In this document: piece by piece, positions 1 to 9,511 of the stretch
Numbering within the stretch: position 1 is the first letter of the stretch
Layout: each line of letters opens with the position of its first letter
NCBI GenBank assembly: GCA_036936605.1
Contig: JAUPFV010000005.1
Location: 52,534,742-52,598,741 of the forward strand
Length of the DNA: 64,000 bases
Reading direction: 5' to 3'
Source: Limnanthes douglasii subsp. nivea
Taxonomy: Eukaryota > Streptophyta > Magnoliopsida > Brassicales > Limnanthaceae
Made by a program: the position numbers and the translations under genes
The notes under the pieces: model-generated
The model's database searches: none
Seen by the model: the letters and a program-made list of their open reading frames with translations, nothing else
Told to the model about the DNA's origin: nothing

Positions 1-1075
1 TGCCAGTCAAATCTGCAAGAATATTGAAGTATACATAGATGACATGATGATGAAGAGCCTCGAAGAAGACGCACATGTATCTGACATGAGAGAAACTTTA
101 TCTAACTTAGAAGCCATCAATTTAAAGTTGAACCCCGAGAAATATGTTTTTGAGGGCCGATCCAGAAAATTCTTGGGTTACATCATAAGCAAAAAAAGCA
201 TTCAGCTTGATCCAGATCAACTAAATGCTTTGTTGGCTATGGATCCATCTCAAAGCACTAGAGAATTTTAAAGTTTAATCGGGTGTTTGGCTGCGTTAAA
301 TAGGTTCATTTCAAGAACATCTGACAAGTGTGCTCAATTTTTCCAAGTGTTAAGAAATGCCATAAAATTTAATTGATCTTCACAATGTGAGCATGCCTTC
401 ATTCAAATCAAGAAGCATTTATCTTCACCTAAGACGTTGTTCAAGCTTATTCAGGGGGACAAACTTTACATATACTTAGCTGTATCAGAGTATGCAGTAA
501 GTGCTGTGTTGGTAAGAAAAATGGATAGTTACCCACGTCCGATATATTATATAAGAAAAGTCTATTGGAAGCAGAAAAGAGATATTTAAAGTTAGAAAAG
601 TTAGCCCTGACATTGGTAATAACAGCTAGAAAGATGAGGCCATACTTCCAAGAACATTCGATTGTTGTCCGAATTTTTTTTCCTTTGAAGAATGTTCTAA
701 AAAAGCTGATATATCAAGCAGAATGACCAAATGGTCAGTCGAGCTGGGTGATTATGATATTGATTTTGCGTCTCGAATTGCAATCAAGGCTCAAGCTATG
801 GCTGATTTCCTGGTAGAATTTCATACTAAAAGGCCCTCTAAGTAAAGGCACGTAAACCAGTCTAAGAAAGAATGGGTAGTCTGAACAGACGGCGGATCTA
901 GTACCATGGGATATGGACCCGGAATTTGATTAACTTCTCCTTATGGTGATACTATGTATCAAGCTGTATGTTTTGGTTTCAGGGCCTCCAATATGAATCA
1001 GAATATAAAAAAAGCCATAGTCGGTATAAGACTAGCCTTTATATGTGAGGCAAAGATAGTCCAATTGTTGGTCTA
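1..1075 (+). pseudogene. Tat-lineage Ty3/gypsy pol fragment (RT C-terminus, RNase H, start of second RNase H)
   Basis: Broken polymerase fragment of an LTR retrotransposon. It enters at the end of the RT active-site region (a VYIDDMMMKS-like stretch at about 28-57), continues through the thumb (FLGYIIS, LNPEK), then RNase H (about 440-780) and the beginning of a second RNase H (about 880-1070). In-frame stops and frameshifts are numerous (TAA at 269-271). Its wording (LLAMDP, SDKCAQFFQVLRNA) is closest to the Tat element at 54.3-63.4 kb, so it belongs to that subfamily. Homology stops abruptly near 1075, and the 5' part lies outside the window. No LTR is visible here. Confidence 0.85.
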
Positions 1076-1476
1076 AAAAAATAGAAATATAGATGTTTTT
1101 CGATTTTTTTTAAAATTTAGATTTGAAAGATATAATTTTATTTTCAAAGTTAAAATACCTAATGATTAAAATTGTATGTATTTTGTATTGTCAAAGATAT
1201 TTTTAGAAACTTCTACCTATTTTTAATAAATTTTAAAATTTAAATAGTTATTCGTAATTTTAATTTAAAATAATTATTGATAACGTTTTTTTAATAGTTA
1301 TAATATTTGTGTTACTGTAAAAGATATTAAAAATACAGCGATTAGTGGTTAACGTGAACTACTGTTTTTTTTAGTGTAACGTAATTTAATATTTGTGTTA
1401 CCTTAAAAGATATTTAAAATACAGGTAAAAGGAGAGGTAGAAATGTTAACTTTATTTTATTGGGTTGAATTAAGAT
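1076..1476. repeat. AT-rich dispersed repeat, left part
   Basis: No coding potential. The stretch from about 1260 to 1400, with the phrases AATAATTATTGATAAC and GTGTTACTGTAAAAGATAT, recurs at about 30350-30450. The motif is also repeated locally (about 1305-1340 and 1390-1425). Together with 2165-2505 it forms a second copy of the locus that at 30.3-37.0 kb is split by a LINE. Confidence 0.55.
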
Positions 1477-2164
1477 TAGGGCTGTTATCGGTCCGGGTTT
1501 CGAAGGAACCGGACCGGACCGCTAAGCTTATCGGTTCGGACCGGACCGGACCGCTAAGTTTTCGGTTTTAATTTTTGGAACCGGACCGTACCGCTAAGCT
1601 TTCGGTTCGGTCCGGTCCGGTTCGGTTCCGGTTTCGGTTCGGTCCGAGTTCGGTTCGGTCCGAGTTCGGTCCAGTCCCGTTTCGGTCCGGTTTCGGTCCA
1701 GTTCCGGTCCGGTCCGGTTCGGTCCACTTAAAAAAATAAAATCAATTAAAATTGATTTTTAATTAATTTTTTATTAAAATAAATAATATAAAAACTAAAG
1801 GTTATAATTTTATCTTTCATTTTCTTAAAAAAAAATTGGTAATTAACTATTAATTTTGGTACTCTTTATATATAATAATAATAAATAATCGGTTTTAACG
1901 ATTTTATTGGTCCGATTTCTTATCGGTTCTACCGGTTTATCGGTTTTATCGGTTCGATTCCGTGTATAGGTTCCTTCGGTCCTATCGGTTCGGTTCTTTA
2001 TCGGTTCTTTCGGTTCAGTTCCTAACCGGTTTTTTTGTTTCGGTTCCTTATCGGTTTTCGATTTTTAGAATGGAACCGTGAACCAAACCGTTAAGGTTCG
2101 GTCCGGTCTTTATCGGTTTGGTCCCGGTCCGGTTCTGGGTTCCGTAGAACCGTTTACAGCCCTA
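1477..2164. mobile_element. Non-autonomous hAT-like DNA transposon
   Basis: A 688-bp element with terminal inverted repeats that start TAGGGCTGT at both ends (TAGGGCTGTTATCGGTCC on the left; TAGGGCTGTAAACGGTTC read inward from the right), the style of plant hAT (Ac/Tip100-type) termini. The subterminal regions are packed with short repeats: GGACCGGACCGCTAAG occurs about three times on the left, and CGGTTCGGTCC-like runs occur on both sides. The centre (about 1730-1900) is AT-rich. There is no transposase ORF, so it would need enzyme in trans. An 8-bp target duplication is expected for hAT, but the flanks (ATTAAGAT and ATCCGAAT) match only partly. Confidence 0.72.
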
Positions 2165-2505
2165 ATCCGAATCAATAGCGTTATTCTTAGTGGTAGTAGT
2201 TTGTTTTTGTCCATTAGTGTTTTTTACATTATTTTAGTATCGGTAATTTCAGTTTTTTATGGCTGCCAGCATTCCACGAATCAAAGATCGTCACTAACGT
2301 CAGAGTGAACTTCTTTTACACAACAAACGAGAGTAGTGGGACTGGATGTGTAATACGCATGTGTCTCTGATTTCTTCAATGCTGATTTTTGTATTTTCAA
2401 TGTATGTGCCGATGAGACTTAACCTTACTGCTAGAGTGGGTGTAATCATGGTACAAACATGTAAACCGTAAAAAGAGTAATGTAAGATAAAAGCTACGAT
2501 TTTTT
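2165..2505. repeat. Dispersed repeat, right part
   Basis: Non-coding. About 2178-2500 aligns by eye with about 36648-36985 (shared phrases GTAGTAGTTTGTTT, TTTTTTACATTATTTTAGTAT and CACGAATCAAAGATCGTC) with scattered substitutions and small indels. The two are paralogous copies of one repeat. The copy here is interrupted by the hAT element, the other by a LINE. Confidence 0.7.
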
Positions 2506-2999
2506 TTCTATTATTAAAATACATGTTGAGGTGTTTTCTGTAAATTCCATGTACTTATGAATATAGTAGTTGATTTTTGACCAACATACTAATTTTGTTT
2601 ATGATTCTTTTATGGGGTTGAGCATTATTTGAGATAAGTATAGCAAATTCATTTTAAAATATATATAATAATAGCACGTATAATATATTCAAGTTATAAA
2701 CAAATCAAATTTTAATATATTAGCATATCAACTCTATCGATCGGTAAATAATATATATTATCGTTTTTACATAGTAAGACTTTGATATATCAAAGTCATA
2801 ATATTTACAAGGTTGGAGTGTTGATATTTAATATTATATTAATACAACCGTTTAAAATAAATTTTAAGATCCAAATATGGCTTAAGTTTACTTAAAAAAT
2901 ATCGTTGATTTTTTTTATCAAAGTATTTATGAACTTGCATTTAATTACTGAATTGCCACTAAGTAAAAAAAAGAAACACTAAATATATATGCTCTTCCT
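2506..2999. other. AT-rich spacer, no gene seen
   Basis: Stops in all frames, strongly AT-rich, no recognisable element. It separates the dispersed repeat from the copia fragment. Confidence 0.6.
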
Positions 3000-4627
3000 G
3001 TTCATAGTTCCAGTCTATCTTCTGATCACGGTATGTTTTATCCTCTCACTTATTATATAGACAGTTCTCATTTTTCGTGGCACACCGCTCTTTTCTTGCA
3101 ACTATTACCCCTAAGGATGAGTCTAAGTCATTCAGAGAGGCTATGCGACACCCTGGTTGGAGAAAGGCATTGTGACAGGAGATTCAGGCATTAGAGGATA
3201 ATCATACTTCGACCTTGGCACATCTACCTCCTGGGAAGAAAGCTTTGGAGAGTCAGTGGATTTATAAAATTAAATATCATGGTGATCGGAGAGTCAAACG
3301 CCTCAAATCTTGTTTGGTCATGTTTTGTAATCACCAAGTAGAAGGGGTTGATTATACAGAGACTTTGCCCCTGTCGCCAAGATGGTTATTGTACGTCTTT
3401 TCTTAGCGGTTGCAACAACTCAGAATTAGGAGTTACATCATATGGATGTACACAGTGCCTTTTTGTATGGTGATCTTAATGACGAGGTTTACATGAAAAT
3501 TCCTCCAGGTTTTGAAAGAGGGCGCGAATGACAGGTCTATCGCCTTCGCAAATCGTTGTATGGCTTGAAGCAGGCACCTCGATGTTGGTTTGCCAAGTTA
3601 GTGGTTGCACTGAAGAGGTATGGGTTTGTTCAGTCATACTCATATTATTCTTTATTCTCTAATTCCATGAGTGGTTTTCGTACGCATATTTTGGTGTACG
3701 TTGATGATCTTATTCTATCTGGAAATGACCCTGTTGCATTGGTGAAGTTTGATAAATACTTGAGCACTTGCTTTCATATGAAGGACTTAGGTCATCTCAA
3801 ATATTTTCTTGGAGTTGAAGTAGCACAGACTTCTGCGACTATCTTTCTCTGCCAACACAAATATACTATGGACATTATTTATGAGACATGCTTACTTGGC
3901 AGCAGGCCTGAACCATTTCCCATGGAGCAAAACCACCAGCTCGGCAAGAGCGAGTCAGTGCTACTCGTTGATAGGTCTGTGTATCGCGGGTTGGTGGGAA
4001 GACTAATTTATCTAGTGTTTACACGACCATATATTTGTTTTCCGGTACATATTTTATCTCAGTTTATGCAGAAACCTTAAGAGGATCGCGGGGGGTTGCA
4101 TTACGAGTTGTTCGTTATCTAAAAGGGATCCCGGGTCAGGGAATTCTTCTACCGAGTAGTTGTAATCTCACTCTGACAGACTGGTGTAATTCTAATTGGG
4201 CTAGATGTCCTAAGATTGGGCAGTGTGAGTGGTTGGATGTTGTTCTTGGGTGATTCCCTTGTTTCTTGGAAGACTAAGAAACAAGGTGTGGTTGCATTGT
4301 TTTCCACTGAAGCAGAGTACCGATCTATGGCAGGATTAACTTATGAGTTGAAGTGGTTGCACGGTTTTCTCAAGGATTTTCGGGTCTCATACTTAGGGGT
4401 TATGCAAGTTTTCTGTGATAGTCAGTCAGTTTTACATATTGCCCACAATCATGTGTTTCATAAGCGTTCAAAGCATATTGAAGTAGATTGTCATTTTCTA
4501 TGAGATGCGATACTTGATGGGTTTATTTGCGCATCTCATGTGCCCACTCAGTCTCAACCTGCAGACAATAGTTTGAGATTTTGCTTGGAAAGTTGGACAT
4601 TCATAATCTTCATGCTCCAACTTAGAG
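3000..4627 (+). pseudogene. Ty1/copia pol fragment (RT and RNase H), 5'-truncated
   Basis: Remains of a copia polyprotein. RT motifs follow in order: FREAM..GWRKA at about 3130-3170, LPPGKKALESQWIYKIKY near 3225-3280, LYGLKQAPRCWFAKL at about 3558-3600, and the catalytic YVDDLILSG box at about 3698-3725. RNase H follows with STEAEYRSMA (about 4305-4335), CDSQSVLHIA and the HKRSKHIEVDCHF signature (about 4455-4500). Several frameshifts and stops (for example near 3400, 4078 and 4501) kill it. Gag, protease and integrase are absent. The downstream neighbour is its presumed 3' LTR. Confidence 0.9.
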
Positions 4628-4839
4628 TGTCAGGATTGAAATCAATTAGAATCAAATATATATGGGCTATTTAATATTAGTCTGTATATGGGCTAGGGTT
4701 TATTTTCTGCCACAATATATATATATACTATAATTGTGATTATAGGACGGGTTTTACGTGTTAAGAGGGTGAATGTATAAGAGACACAATTCTGTGTTTA
4801 GGTGATAACACCGTTTCACTTTTTAGATCAATTCTAACA
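4628..4839 (+). repeat. Probable 3' LTR of the copia fragment
   Basis: The segment starts TGTCAGG and ends CTAACA, giving the TG...CA ends of an LTR, and lies immediately after the copia RNase H. There is no second copy in the window to prove the boundaries, so they rest on terminal sequence and position. Confidence 0.5.
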
Positions 4840-4998
4840 CAAAACAATCTATTTCGCTGTGTATACAAAAAAAATACAAGTCTTACTAGATCAAACAACA
4901 TAGTGGTAGTGTTTTCTGAAATTTTTCCAAAACAACTTCAAAATTCAAACAACGTTGAAAAACATTCAACCTCATTTTGAAAAAAAAACAAAAAATCC

Positions 4999-7944
4999 AT
5001 GATGACGCAGCCGAAACTAGGGATTAACATGGACGATTTGATGTCGCTGGAGGTCGAAGATGAGGAAATGTTGCCGGATAAGGACGTTGAGTCGCCGTAG
5101 AAGGAGCTGTCATCGCCAAAAAAGGTAACCATCTTTCATGGTTACACTATGTATAATCGGTTCTGGGCCTTGCAACCGATGTTGTGTAGTGTTTTTTAGG
5201 CCAATTCTAAGGCCTTGAACCATCGGTTCTAAGGCCCTGAACCGATGGTGCACGGCCCTGGAAAAAAAAATCGACCCCTTTCTGTAAGGATATTGTGTCT
5301 AATTTCGAGTCATGTTTTGATGTTGTAAATTAGGGAACATATGTTGCGCACGTATTTGAAGAAGCTTTTGATGCCGACTACAATCATGTGTTCTTCACCA
5401 CCGAGTATTATACGCAAGAAACATTGATCAAGTGGGTAAGGAAAATATAATGGGTTGGTTATCATTTAAGGTACCGCGATAAATTTGATAGTAGGAAACA
5501 TCCTTGGATTTGTTTCCAGTGCGAGAGGTCAGGAAAGTATACTCCAAGAGTGGACAAAAAGGATCGTGATAGAAAATTGATAGGGACAAAAAAAAATTGG
5601 TTGTCCATTTGAACTATATGGGTCGTTGGCGGAACCGGTTCTATGGAAGTTAGAGGTTATATGTGGTATTCACAACCACGAGAGTTCAAAAAATTTTGAT
5701 AGTCATTCTTTCGCAGGCCGTTTAAATGAAGAGGAGATGGAATTTGTTGAGCGGGCAACATATATAGGAACCAAGCCTAGAGAAAGGTGTTAAGAAGATA
5801 AATTAAGATAATGTTTCTTCGATGCGCACTATTTACAATGCAAGGCAGAAAAATCGAGTTTTGAAGAAAGCGGGTAAGTCACAGCTACATTTCCTGTTGG
5901 AGGAGCTTAAGGCACATAATTATTACGAATGGCATAAATCTAGTGATGACAATGGACAAGTCATTATAAATATTTTTTTGCGCATCCAGTTAATGTTGAT
6001 TTTTTGCGGATATTTCCAATAGTGTTGATCATCGATAGCACAAATAAGATAATAATATATGGTATGTCGTTGTTTGAAATAGTTGGTGTGACCTCAACTA
6101 GTTTGACGTTCTGTGTGGCTTTCGGTTTCATGTCTGGTGAGAATTTAAACAACTTCAATTGGGTGTTAGAATGTTTGAGGTCGTTGATTGCCATTTATGG
6201 GATTGATGAACCGATTGTTATTTTGACCGATATAGATTTAGCATTGATGAACGCCATAAAAGTAGTATTCCCGAAGACAACGCATATGATATGCCACTGA
6301 CACATAAACTAAAACGTTCAGGGACATAGATGGAAGTATTTTCCTGAGAAAAGTGATCATTTGAAATTTTTTTGTGCTTGGAAGAAGATAGCGTATGCGA
6401 CATCAGAAATTGAATTCGATCATGCTAGGCTTAAGATGAAACTGAAGTACAAAGAATACCCTCTTGCAATCGAATACACTAAAAAGTCTTGGTTTGATAT
6501 ATACGCCGATAAATTCATTGTCTGGAAAACGAACAACTTCATGCATTTGAGACATTATACGACTAACTGTGTGGAAAACTCTCATTCCAACTTGAAGCGT
6601 TACCTACGTACGAGCAACCTAAACTTTGAGTTATTTTGGGCGAGGGTGCATTCGCTTATTGAAATCTAGCATGATGCAATTAGATCTTCCTTTGAAAATA
6701 TTCGTTACATAGAACTGCATAAATTCGCTGACAAACTGTTTGACGAAATTCGAGGCAAAATATCCCATGTGGCGTTGGAACTGTTTTTTACAGAATTAGA
6801 AATGGTGCAAGACTGTAAGAAGATCACTGCCAAAGATGGGTCGGATGTTAAACATGATACAAGCATTGACGTTTTCATATGTTCCATACGATCTACACAC
6901 GGTCTACTGTGCTACCACCAGATACGCAATTGGTGTAACAATGGAAAAGTTGCATCTTTAGAAGCGTTCCACGGCCATTGGACAATATTAGAGATACAAC
7001 CTCGTTCAAATCCTACAACGATGGAGATTCTAAAAGAAGATTTGGAAAAACTTGTAATCGATGTTATGGAGACGATAGACGAAAGTCGTATAAAACACAT
7101 CTACAAGAAATGGTTTGATATTATTTATCCAGAGACATCATCCTTACTAGATCCATTAGAGAAGTAGAAACACGACGGTCGTCCACATGTGAGATGAAAA
7201 CATGTTATCGATTCAACATCCACTAAACGAGATAAATCTCACTGGGTACATGTGAGAGATGCTGATAAGGCTAGCGAAGAATCAATGCTGAATCCCTTTA
7301 AAACACCAAAAGTGAACTCCTGTAAAGCAATTGCAAGTGCAAATACGATTCGTGCGGATGTTCCTAGAGTACCTCGCACTTCTTCAATTGCCTCCCTCGC
7401 TAGAAATAGCGTGCAATCATCTGTTTTTCAAGGCAAACAACTGATAGATGATCCGAAAGTTTTTTTTGTGTTGGTTTCCGACTCACTTCCATTCGTCTAT
7501 ATCTGGTATAAATGATGTTAGGCCGAATGGTCACAGTGGATATCGAGCGGTTTCGTTTGGGTTGTATGGGCATGAAGAAGTTTGGCAAGGTGTTAGGAAG
7601 ACAATTTACGATGAACTAATATAAAATTATGCAACTTATATCAACATATATAATGGTAAAGAAGAATACTTGAAGGTTGCATAAAGTATAAACTATTACG
7701 AAACTCTAGCATCCCCCAAATATTGGATGACAATGCCGGAGATGAGTATTCCGATTACAACCAAGTTCCCATGCATTGTTCATTTTGTATAACTTGTGGG
7801 GTCTCACAACTGCAGTCAAACGTTTCTACCATTGCGAGGTGAACCCCATATTATGTCCAAAAGACGTGAAATTGGGTTTGGTTTTGTTGATACTAATAAT
7901 TTCGTCAATGTAAGTCATTCAAATCTTACTTTAGATATTCAGTA
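4999..7944 (+). pseudogene. MULE (Mutator) transposase-OTU fusion, main part
   Basis: A decayed Mutator-like transposase gene. The start ATG is taken at 4999; a GTAACC...AAATTAG intron at about 5126-5333 is likely. The N-terminal part ends in a DNA-binding-like section (ICFQCERSGKYTPR near 5508-5550). The DDE core has IDSTNK (about 6030), a LTDIDLALMNAI box (about 6210-6260) and a C..H cluster (MICH, about 6285-6299) with the following Trp replaced by a stop. After about 7440 comes an OTU protease-like domain in which the NGHSGYRAV stretch (about 7525-7550) stands where OTU enzymes have DGNCGFR, so the catalytic Cys is Ser. Many stops and frameshifts are present. The C-terminus resumes at 27878, beyond a 20-kb retrotransposon insertion. 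Confidence 0.82.
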
Positions 7945-7949
7945 CGCTT

Positions 7950-8357
7950 TGATGACTCTGAATTCTGCATGCTCCCCGGACAAGGACAGATCGGTCCAAG
8001 GCCTCCGGACCGGACAGATCACTTCGAACACTTAGCCCATAGGACTGTTCGAACTATGACAAAAGTACTAAAAAACCTAAACACTACTTGACTAAGATAC
8101 TTTCTCTCCTACTTAGAGCTCATGGGTCTTTGAACATGAACCGGGTCCATTAAACATGACCCGAAAGACCATAAGGGCCTAAACATAAGGGTATAAATAC
8201 CCAACCACCTGCATTAAGTGTGGGTAAGGAGAATTAACTGCAACCAGCCAGCTTAATTATCTCTCTACTCTCTACTCTAAACATTAAATATCCCCATACC
8301 ACTATAAAATACCAGAAAAATTACAAGCCTACCCTCAGGCGATAATTATCCACACCA
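7950..8357 (+). repeat. 5' LTR of the outer Tat element
   Basis: 408 bp, TGATGACTC...CCACACCA. A TATA box (GTATAAATAC) lies at about 8191-8200. The start is fixed by the CGCTT duplication just before it, the end by the primer-binding site just after it. Confidence 0.92.
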
Positions 8358-8377
8358 AATTGGCGACCACAGTGGGA
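8358..8377 (+). other. Primer-binding site (outer element)
   Basis: AATTGGCGACCACAGTGGGA immediately follows the LTR. TTGGCGAC-type sites occur in this position in Tat-lineage plant gypsy elements. The same string follows the LTRs of the inner element and, with one or two changes, of the elements at 52277 and 54649. The exact priming tRNA was not determined. Confidence 0.75.
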
Positions 8378-8429
8378 GGAGAGGGTGACTGAATCAAGCA
8401 TTCAAAACCAGCAAAGAAAGTCTGTCTGA

Positions 8430-8603
8430 ATGAATCCGGACAATCCAGAAGTACCACCAGCTCTGCTCGAAGTAGTGGAAGAGAACGATGAGTACACTAT
8501 CGAAGAGCGTGATAGGCTAAAGGGTGAAATAGAAGCTCTGAGGGCAGAAAAGGCTAAGATGGGCATGAAAGAAAAGTCCAAAGCATCAATTTCTCATCAC
8601 ACC
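8430..8603 (+). pseudogene. Gag N-terminus of the outer element (part 1)
   Basis: First 58 codons of gag. The start ATG follows an in-frame TGA at 8427-8429 and gives MNPDNPEVPPALLEVV, rich in Glu and Lys and probably helical. The frame is cut by insertion of the inner element. The last five bases (ACACC) are the target duplication, and the same reading frame resumes at 18201. Confidence 0.85.
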
Positions 8604-9078
8604 TGGTGTGGATAATAACTGCCTGGGGGTAGGCTAGTAATTTCAAGTGGAGTTTTAAGGTGGTGTATGGGTGTTTAACGGTGGTGTGTGAGTGTTTAGT
8701 AGTTAGAGTAGAGAGTAGAGAGATGATTAAGCAGCTTGGTAGCAGTTAATTTTCATTACCCATAGTTAATGCGGGTGGTTGGGTATTTATAGTGTAATGT
8801 TTGGGCCCTTATGGGCTTTCGGATCATGTTTAATGGACCCGGGTCATGTTCAAAGACCCATGAGCTCTTAAGTAGGAGAGAAAGTAGCTTAGTCAAGAAG
8901 TGTTTAGGTTTTTTAGTACTTTTGTCATAGTTCGAACTGCTTTAAGTTCATAGTGTTCACAGAAATCTATCCGGTCCAAGTGACCTGTTCGATCCCTGTC
9001 CCTATAACCTGTCCGGTATTCGGAAAGACTTGACCGATCTGCCCTTGTTCGGGGAGCATGCTGAATTCGGACTCATCA
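8604..9078 (-). repeat. 3' LTR of the inner element
   Basis: 475 bp. Read on the minus strand it runs from TGATGAGTCCG (at 9078) to CCACACCA (at 8604). A TATA-like CTATAAATACC lies at about 8781-8792 on the minus strand. It is nearly identical to 17726-18200. Confidence 0.93.
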
Positions 9079-9098
9079 GGAGCCCCTTTTTTAGGTGT
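9079..9098 (-). other. Polypurine tract of the inner element
   Basis: On the minus strand AAAAAAGGGGCTCC abuts the 3' LTR. The same tract precedes the outer element's 3' LTR at 27545-27558, and a decayed form precedes 63022. This is the expected plus-strand DNA primer site. Confidence 0.8.
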
Positions 9099-9233
9099 TT
9101 GAGCAAGTATTCTTGTCAAAGAACTGAAAAACAGTCCGATGTCTGAAGTGGTTTTCAATCCGGACAGAACTATGGGTATACCCGGACAGGTTAAGCTTTA
9201 CGAATTCAAAACGGTTTTTTCCAGAGTTAGTGG

Positions 9234-9413
9234 GACACGTGTCGCTCTCTGATTGGCCACTCCAGCCGTTTTTTCACCTTGAATTTCGCACCACCTTCTC
9301 CAACAAGTAACCTCTTTAATTTCAAATAATGACATCAGCGCCGTCTTTTAATCATTGCCCAACTTTTCGAATTCTCCTAGGAATCAACTCCTTTCTTCAG
9401 ATTTACTATAAAT
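9234..9413 (+). promoter_or_regulatory. Putative promoter of the antisense gene (inner element)
   Basis: Upstream of the antisense gene are a perfect 10-bp palindrome GACACGTGTC with a G-box core (9234-9243), an inverted CCAAT box (ATTGG, 9252-9256) and a TATA box (TATAAAT, 9407-9413) about 100 bp before the ATG at 9512. All three, in the same order and spacing, recur upstream of the outer element's copy (27391-27213, minus strand). This conservation supports a dedicated Pol II promoter. Activity is inferred. Confidence 0.62.
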
Positions 9414-9511
9414 TCACTCATTTTCCACTATTTTACCATCTCTTTCACATTTACTCTGCAAAATTACTCAGAGCTTTCTCTCTCTAAAGCAAAAAATTCC
9501 CTTGGCAGTTT

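Noticed and set aside
1469..2172. 8-bp target duplication for the hAT element
   Set aside because: Flanks ATTAAGAT and ATCCGAAT agree at only half of the positions. Not claimed.
4840..5330. Terminal inverted repeat of the MULE
   Set aside because: No long inverted match to the 28-29.4 kb region could be found by eye, so the element's ends were left open.
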